Origin: Neodontobutis hainanensis
Taxonomy: Eukaryota; Chordata; Actinopteri; Gobiiformes; Odontobutidae
Direction of reading: 5' to 3'
Assembly: GCA_024349245.1 (NCBI GenBank)
Contig: JALDNG010000020.1
Location: 1-64,000, forward strand
Length of the DNA stretch: 64,000 bases
Shown in pieces: positions 58,311-64,000 of this stretch; positions within the stretch are counted from its first letter, which is position 1; each line of letters begins with the position of its first letter. The position numbers and the translations under genes were made by a program. The notes below the pieces were generated by a model. The model searched no databases, was not told the origin of the DNA, and saw only the letters and a program-made list of their open reading frames with translations.

Positions 58311-61290
58311 TTATTGTGCACATGCTTTATGATATAATTAAAATAGAAAATAAATAAAAATTTTAAATACAATATTTTTATTTATTTATTTAGAATATAA
58401 TTTTTTTTTTTAAATATTCTCTAAATAATTTACAAAAAGAAGGGCAAAACAATAAACAATGAAAGTGAAATGTTATACAGCGCTGTACTGGAGGAAAGCC
58501 TTGTGATTGGTTAAAAGCAAAACACACACAAATCCAGCCTCTTCCAAAAATTCACGACCCTAAATGAGCCTTTGTCTCCACCAGATACTTGCGTTTTGAT
58601 CGGGAAGATAAGGCCCAGTGATTTAAAAAATTGGCCATAGTTTGAAAGTTTCTCCAGAAAATGTCTTTATTTTATGTTAAAATGCTACATTTGAGAGTTT
58701 ATTTAAGATACTTTGAAGTTTTGAAGGTCTCACAGATGCCAGTTTAAGTGACTAAGCCCACCCAACTCTTGCAGTTGTAAACAAAACTAAAGTAAGTTCA
58801 AAATGCCTGGAGCACTGTCTGAACCCTGTGCTCTACGACTTAAATTTCTGCAAACTGGCTCAAGGAAAAGCCTCATAAATCAAGTGTTTGGAGAAGTGAA
58901 GGTCTATTCACATTTCAGACACAGCTACTTCATCAAACACCATATTTCCTCTTTAAAACAATGCACTCCCAAAAAGTTGATTGTGTACCGCTATAGCAGC
59001 TCTCACCTCATTTTGTGCCTCTCAAAAGAACTCCATGCAAATCTCTGAAGTGACAGCTCCTACTGGTAAAAATAACAGTATATTTTGGTGGTGTGGAAGT
59101 CCTTGTTCTCCTCTGACAGCGTTTGAACTGAAGTTGAAGGCGAGCACTGTCCAAGTGATTAACGACTTCTCGCTCGCTCACGCTGCGACGCACAGTCTGC
59201 TTGTGATATAGCACCCCAGCTTTGTCCTCCCTCAGATGCATCACAGACATTTGAAGTTGTGCGAAGAACAACCTTAAAACAGCTCCTGCCCCGTACTTCA
59301 CGGCACGCTCGCACTCACACTGCAAGGTTATCGCCGCATGGGCACACACTAATAAGCACACACATAAGCACCAACAGCTTTTACATGCACACTTACTGTA
59401 CAAATACTTATCGGCCCCCACTGCGGCGACGCCTCGGCAATCTCTCTTCTGCCACACTCATTTTTCTCACATGCATTGATGTCACTGGCTGATGCTCGAC
59501 ACGATAAAGTTGACACAGTCGTTTAGAAGCAACATCCAAAAGCCCACAAATGCATAAAAAGTTGATGCTCCAAAATGAACTGTCCTGTGAGTAATTTTTC
59601 AACGGCACAGTCTAAATCCATCTGCTTTTCACAGACTATATATTATACTTGGAGAGATGTCAAACAGAGTATAAAGTATTCATGTCCAAAGCTGGCTCAG
59701 GAACTGATCATGACAGATTTCAACTTTTTGAATTTATGTGTTTTTCATTGTAATAAAAAAATGTCTGTTTGCAGTTTTTGTGTTGCTGTGAACTAAAATA
59801 AATAGAAAGAATACATGGTCAAACTTGTTCACACAGAAGGAACATGTGTATTTTTGCAAACAATGAATGGCTCTATTCACAATCCAGTCTAAAATCCATT
59901 ATTTGAATTATCATTATTAGCTAATATTGATTAAAAATAATCTCCTGTTGCTTTAGGGTTACATGTGTTTGTTTAAAGTTTGGGCTGTGTCTTGTTGCGA
60001 CTGAAAAGTTACTCAATTCAACTCTTCTTTTAGTAATAAATGCAGCCATTTATCCTTCTCTAAACGGGGATAATATACGCACACTTTCTGGCACTGCTAT
60101 GACAATTAAGTGTGGTCTATTTTTGTTGTGTTAAGTTTTACTTTGAGAAAAGTGTTTAATCATCGTAAAGGCGCTATCTCTGGTTAAAACAGAGAGACAA
60201 AGCCAGGGGTTTAAGGTAATCTTTCAGTTTATTAGTGTTTTTGGTTTAAAGCAGGATGGAATAGGGACGTTGTTGTGACTATGAGAAAAAGTAAATTTCA
60301 GTGTATTAAAAGTGGCTGGAGTTAAGGAGTACAACTTTCACACTGACCCCTCTGCGTTGTGAGTGCATGCAGAGACAGGACTTGGCACTGGTTTGCTATC
60401 TTTCCCCCACAAACTGTTTAGATTTAAGGACTTTTCCCTCTGACTGAACACAGTTCTTATGGAAGGCGACAAGAGCATGTGGCTGGCACAAAGTGATTTC
60501 CCATTTTACTGTCACTTTAAAGTGATATGCTACATGTCTCACAGTCAATTCCCCACTACCTTTGACAGATAGAAATTGGCCGAGCTGAAGCCCTGCAAAA
60601 TGGGTTTTCCAGTTGATGTGAGCGAAAGCACCAAAGCAAGTGACTTGGAGAGGAATCAGAATGGGTCGGAGTTTAGATTGCCTCAAACATCAGTGGTGGT
60701 CCGGTGCTACACACTGCCGGAGAGTGGCGATGTTATCGGCTGCTGCAAGTGATGTTACAGACCTGGAAAGATAAGCTCATTATCACCTCCATGCTTTTGA
60801 TAACCCCATACTTCTTGCAGGATTACAAATGGTAGGTCTGGACTTTGGAAGTTTGTCCTCCTTGTGAGGTTACAACAGATTCATTACAAGTCTCAAAGTC
60901 ATCCAATTGACATTTTTGTTGAGAATAGGTACAAAAGTAAAATAAATATAAAATAGTGGTTATTCATTCAAGATGAATGTCATGGTTGTATTATACAGCT
61001 GTAATCTCATCAAAAGGAGCTCCACAAGTATTCCTATGAGCTTGGACCAACCTTAAAGGAAACTGGTGCTGTTGTTGCCAAAAAAAGAAAAGATGTACCT
61101 ACATTCATCCACATTGCTGTTTCTCAGAACCACAGTCTATTGAGTCAAAGAAATCAAGAGTGTTTGTCGTCATTTGAAAGTCTCAGATATTGTGTGACTA
61201 TAATAAAACTAAATGTTGAGGCTTTAAGCCATATGTTGTCATCAGAGCTGGACAATGGTGTGGACACCATAGAATAACTTACCTTTTTTT
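58311..61290. other. Unique DNA, no gene supported
   Basis: 58340-58440 is an AT-rich near-palindrome (AAATAAATAAAAAT / ATTTTTATTTATTT). A 149-codon minus-strand frame at 59008-59457 is the longest on that strand, but has no domain, no homologue I recognise and a Cys-rich, low-complexity middle. 60370-60810 is complex, repeat-free DNA. Confidence 0.5.
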
Positions 61291-61465
61291 ACCTGCACGG
61301 CCTGTCCATCCTGGGAGTGGATCCCTCCTGCTGTGGTTCTCCCTGAGGTTTTTTTTTTGTTTGTTTTTCCTCACCCTGATGGAGGGTCTAAGAACAGGGG
61401 ATGTTGTCTAGTGCAGTCTGTTAACCCTTTGAGGCGGCTATACAATTATTATATTATTATATTGT
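61291..61465 (+). mobile_element. Teleost interspersed repeat tail (CCCTCCTGCTGTGGTTCTCC type)
   Basis: CTGTCCATCCTGGGAGTGGAT, CCCTCCTGCTGTGG, TCTCCCTGAGGTTTTTT, GATGGAGGGTCTAAGAACAG, CTTTGAGGCGGCTATACAA. This order is that of a repeat tail very common in fish (GGATCCCTCCTCTG, CTCTCCCTGAGGTTTC, GAGGGTCTAAGGACAG, GGGCTATACAAATAAA). It ends in an ATT-rich tract right against the SINE that follows on the other strand. Confidence 0.8.
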
Positions 61466-61479
61466 CTTTTTCTCAGTGC

Positions 61480-61775
61480 AGTCAGAAGTAATAATATCGG
61501 ATTTATATAAAGATTTTAAAGGCTCAAAGAGCTTTACATAATTATTATTTATTCACTCCACAGTCACACACTGGTGGTGGTAAGCTACTTTTGTTGCCAC
61601 AGCTTCCCTGGGGCAGACTGACGCTCCGACCGTCACCAAACACAGTCACACATTCACACAGCAGTGCCACAAAGACTAAAGGAAAGGTGGGTTAAGTGTC
61701 TTGCACGAGGACACAACAGATTGAACCACCAACCTCCCGTTTATAGGACCCCCTGAGCCACTGCGCCCCCATAGA
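61480..61775 (-). mobile_element. tRNA-derived SINE, nearly complete, reverse strand
   Basis: On the minus strand the head reads GGGGGCGCAGTGGCTCAGG (A-box near 61750-61761), then GGAGGTTGGTGGTTCAATCT (B-box near 61717-61727, last bases changed). The body reads GTGTCCTCGTGCAAGACAC, CTGCCCCAGGGAAGCTGTGG and CACCACCAGTGTGTGACTG. The tail reads GTAAAGCTCTTTGAGCC, then CTTTATATAAATCCG, ending near 61480. The layout of tRNA head, central body and GTAAAGC..TATATAAAT tail is that of a common fish SINE. B-box decay suggests it is no longer transcribed. Confidence 0.88.
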
Positions 61776-64000
61776 TCAATGTATACTACACAAGAAAATA
61801 CTTCTAATGGGATGTAATGTACATAAAATAACAGACCACAGATCTGTAGTGGCCTTATTTCATGATTCAGATTTACACTGAAAGTGTGTTGTGTAGCATC
61901 TAGTGGCAACATTACACATTCAACCTCTTCTTTCCACATCATTTGAGCACTGTACTTAGGTCCTGCAGGGAACAAACCCAGCTGTCAGCTGATCAATGTA
62001 ACCTTTTTGATATTATAATCTTCATCCTATAATGTACTGCATTTTTGGATTTTGTACGAGATTAAAAGACCTACTGTGACATTTGCTGTTTCTGGTTGCT
62101 GTTTTAAATTTGGATCTTCCTTTTATAAATACGCTGTTCAATGATCCCTGTCAACATTTGTATCGCTATGAAAAAAAAATCTAAACCATAAAACTGACTA
62201 AATGAGCTGTGTTATTAAATCCTCAGTAAAAAGTTTGGCTCCTGAAGTTAGACCCAAACTTTGCTTCAAAAAATAGTTGTCATTATTGTGCATTTAAATG
62301 ACAGAGATGTGAAACAGCAGTCCTATTAAAAACCTTGTTCACAGGTTTGTAAAAAACAAGCCTTTGGCAAAGCTGCAGATCAGAGGCAACTTTTGTTTAT
62401 TGGCAATTTCTATTCTGTGCGTTAAGTATTATGTGAAAGGACCAACGGTGTGTGGCATTTAGTTTTAATGTTCAAAAAGAAGTCCATAATCCCTGTTGTG
62501 CCGGAGGCTGATTTTCTCCAGCACAGAGTTTTACAAGTGCAGCGTTGTTGCTTTTGTTATTAGACCACCGCAGACGTTAAATGACATTCTTCTGCTTGTT
62601 TTTTGTTTAGAATTAGTTGAGCATTTTAGAAGAAGGTTAAAGTAACAAACTGGACATTGATAAGTGCGTGTTAAAGCCTATGTGACTTTAAAGTGAGGTA
62701 TGTACTTTTGGGACTTCATTACAGTTTCATGCCTGAAGCTCTACCTTCTTTGAGCCTGTGAACAGCTATGGTTGACCTGCCGGCACATTCTATTGTCTTT
62801 AAACATCCCCAGTAGAAATTGTTCTGTTGCAGCAATTATCTTGTCTCATCAAACATTGATAGTTAATTGCCAATATTTATTACGTTGCATTTCTTTCTTG
62901 TTGATGCTTATTTTTATTAATTTTTTTGCAATGTTTCACTGGTAAAAGACACATAAGCACTAAACCTACAATTGCTCTGTTTTGTTGGTAGCCATTACTT
63001 CCTTATTGACATCTGTGTCGACCAATAAGAGCGACCCCTTGCCACAAGTGAGATGTGATCTTTCTCATTTCAGAATCCTTGCTTTTCTTTTTTTCATCCT
63101 ACCCGTTTAAGGCTTGATGTGCTTTTAGAAACAAAATGACACAGAAAACACTTCTAACTGTTGTAATAAACACGTTGCATTACAAAATGACAAAAGTTAC
63201 CCTTTAGCAACTGATAAATGTCCTTTTATGAATTCATATCCACATTCCCCCTTTTTCAATCAATTCCAAATGCTTTGTCCTCACATTTTTGTTTGATTTT
63301 ACATTCACTTCTCATAATAATTTTAGTATAATAATTAGCTTCAGGTTTTTGTTCCTATATTCAGTAAAAGGGTTTAAGTCACTTTGCCCTGTCAGAGTGA
63401 CTTGGCACCGAGGAACAAGACAAACTCTGTCTCCATCTCCTTTGTTTTTCCACCTTCTCATTGCTCTGCACAAGAGAAAGCAATTAAAAGGGAATGTGCT
63501 AGCCTGTGTTTGTGCAGTCCCTGAGAAGGTTTTGGCGCTGTTTTGATAATAACACATGGTTGGATCATTAGCCAGAATAGTCTTTTCACACTATCACTTT
63601 TTTTTTTGCAGAAGAACACCTCAATGTGTTGATAACATTCAGTAGAAAACAGAAATCGCTTATTTTTGTCGTGTCTGTCTTTATGTCTTTGTTAAATTGG
63701 GAGATGGTTGTAGCTAAGGTGCCATTTTCAATCAAACAGGAAACAATAAAGCTTTGAAATGAAATGATTGAATGTAAAAGAATTGGTGATTATACTCACA
63801 CAAGTTTGCAGTAAAGAAAACACAATGACAATGTAATTTTCTTTATGCAAATGCACCTGAGGACAATTTACAGTAGGATCATTGAGAAGCCTACTCAGTA
63901 TTCTATCGCTATACCAGGAGACAAGTTGTTAGGACTATCTCTTGGTTTGTTTTTCTCTTGAGCCTCTGCTCCACAGTTAAACTGTAATTTAGGCCAAAGA
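61776..64000. other. Unique AT-rich DNA, no gene seen
   Basis: Short frames only. 62730-62890 and 63360-63530 are sequence-complex. No repeat, RNA gene or splice-bounded exon was recognised up to the window edge. Confidence 0.5.

Noticed and set aside
59008..59457. 149-codon minus-strand frame
   Set aside because: The composition is odd (clusters of Cys and Arg). There is no recognisable domain, signal peptide or splice structure, and a GC-richer stretch lengthens frames by chance.

Overview
The window looks like vertebrate non-coding DNA, most probably from a spiny-rayed (percomorph-type) teleost fish. The evidence is the repeat content: decayed Tc1-like transposons of the kind abundant in teleosts, an RTE/Rex3-like LINE, L2/Rex1-type LINE ends, tRNA-derived SINEs of the fish type, hAT relics, and several interspersed repeats whose wording I know from fish genomes. 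The DNA is AT-rich, with long A and T runs. I found no convincing protein-coding exon, tRNA gene, rRNA gene or CRISPR array. The open reading frames are short (up to 189 codons), scattered on both strands, and mostly explained by chance or transposon remains. The window is therefore either a gene desert or the inside of a very large intron.

Layout. 1-7.9 kb: mostly unique DNA with two copies of one interspersed repeat (called family A here), an L2/Rex1-type LINE end (4.55-5.2 kb), a diverged tandem duplication of about 320 bp (5.64-6.22 kb) and a SINE head (7.8 kb). 7.9-19.9 kb: mostly unique, with one LINE end (11.7-12.0 kb) and a strong CTCF-like site. 19.9-25.1 kb: two different Tc1 relics and a LINE fragment. 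25-33.3 kb: more family A copies, an inverted-repeat MITE (30.6-30.8 kb) and a nest of four repeats (31.07-31.79 kb). 33.3-45.2 kb: largely unique, broken by a GC-rich Rex3-like LINE (37.4-37.9 kb). 45.2-51 kb: a perfect (GT)31 tract, hairpins, a short E-box cluster and two retroelement pieces. 53.7-55.3 kb: hAT remains with an internal tandem duplication. 55.3-64 kb: unique DNA with one exon-like block near 57.1 kb, a second copy of the 31.6 kb repeat (58.1 kb), and a repeat tail abutting a nearly complete SINE (61.3-61.8 kb).

Function. No set of genes here works together. The plausible function lies in cis-regulation: a Meis plus Pbx/Hox motif pair at 21.2 kb, a Pbx-Meis composite at 13.4 kb, two CTCF-like sites, and several complex repeat-free blocks that could be conserved non-coding elements. 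These are inferences that need cross-species alignment. I see no sign of a new biological system. The most notable items are the 5.6-6.2 kb duplication, the 81-base hairpin at 45.94 kb, the repeated sequence shared by 31.6 and 58.1 kb, and the exon-like block at 57.07-57.17 kb.
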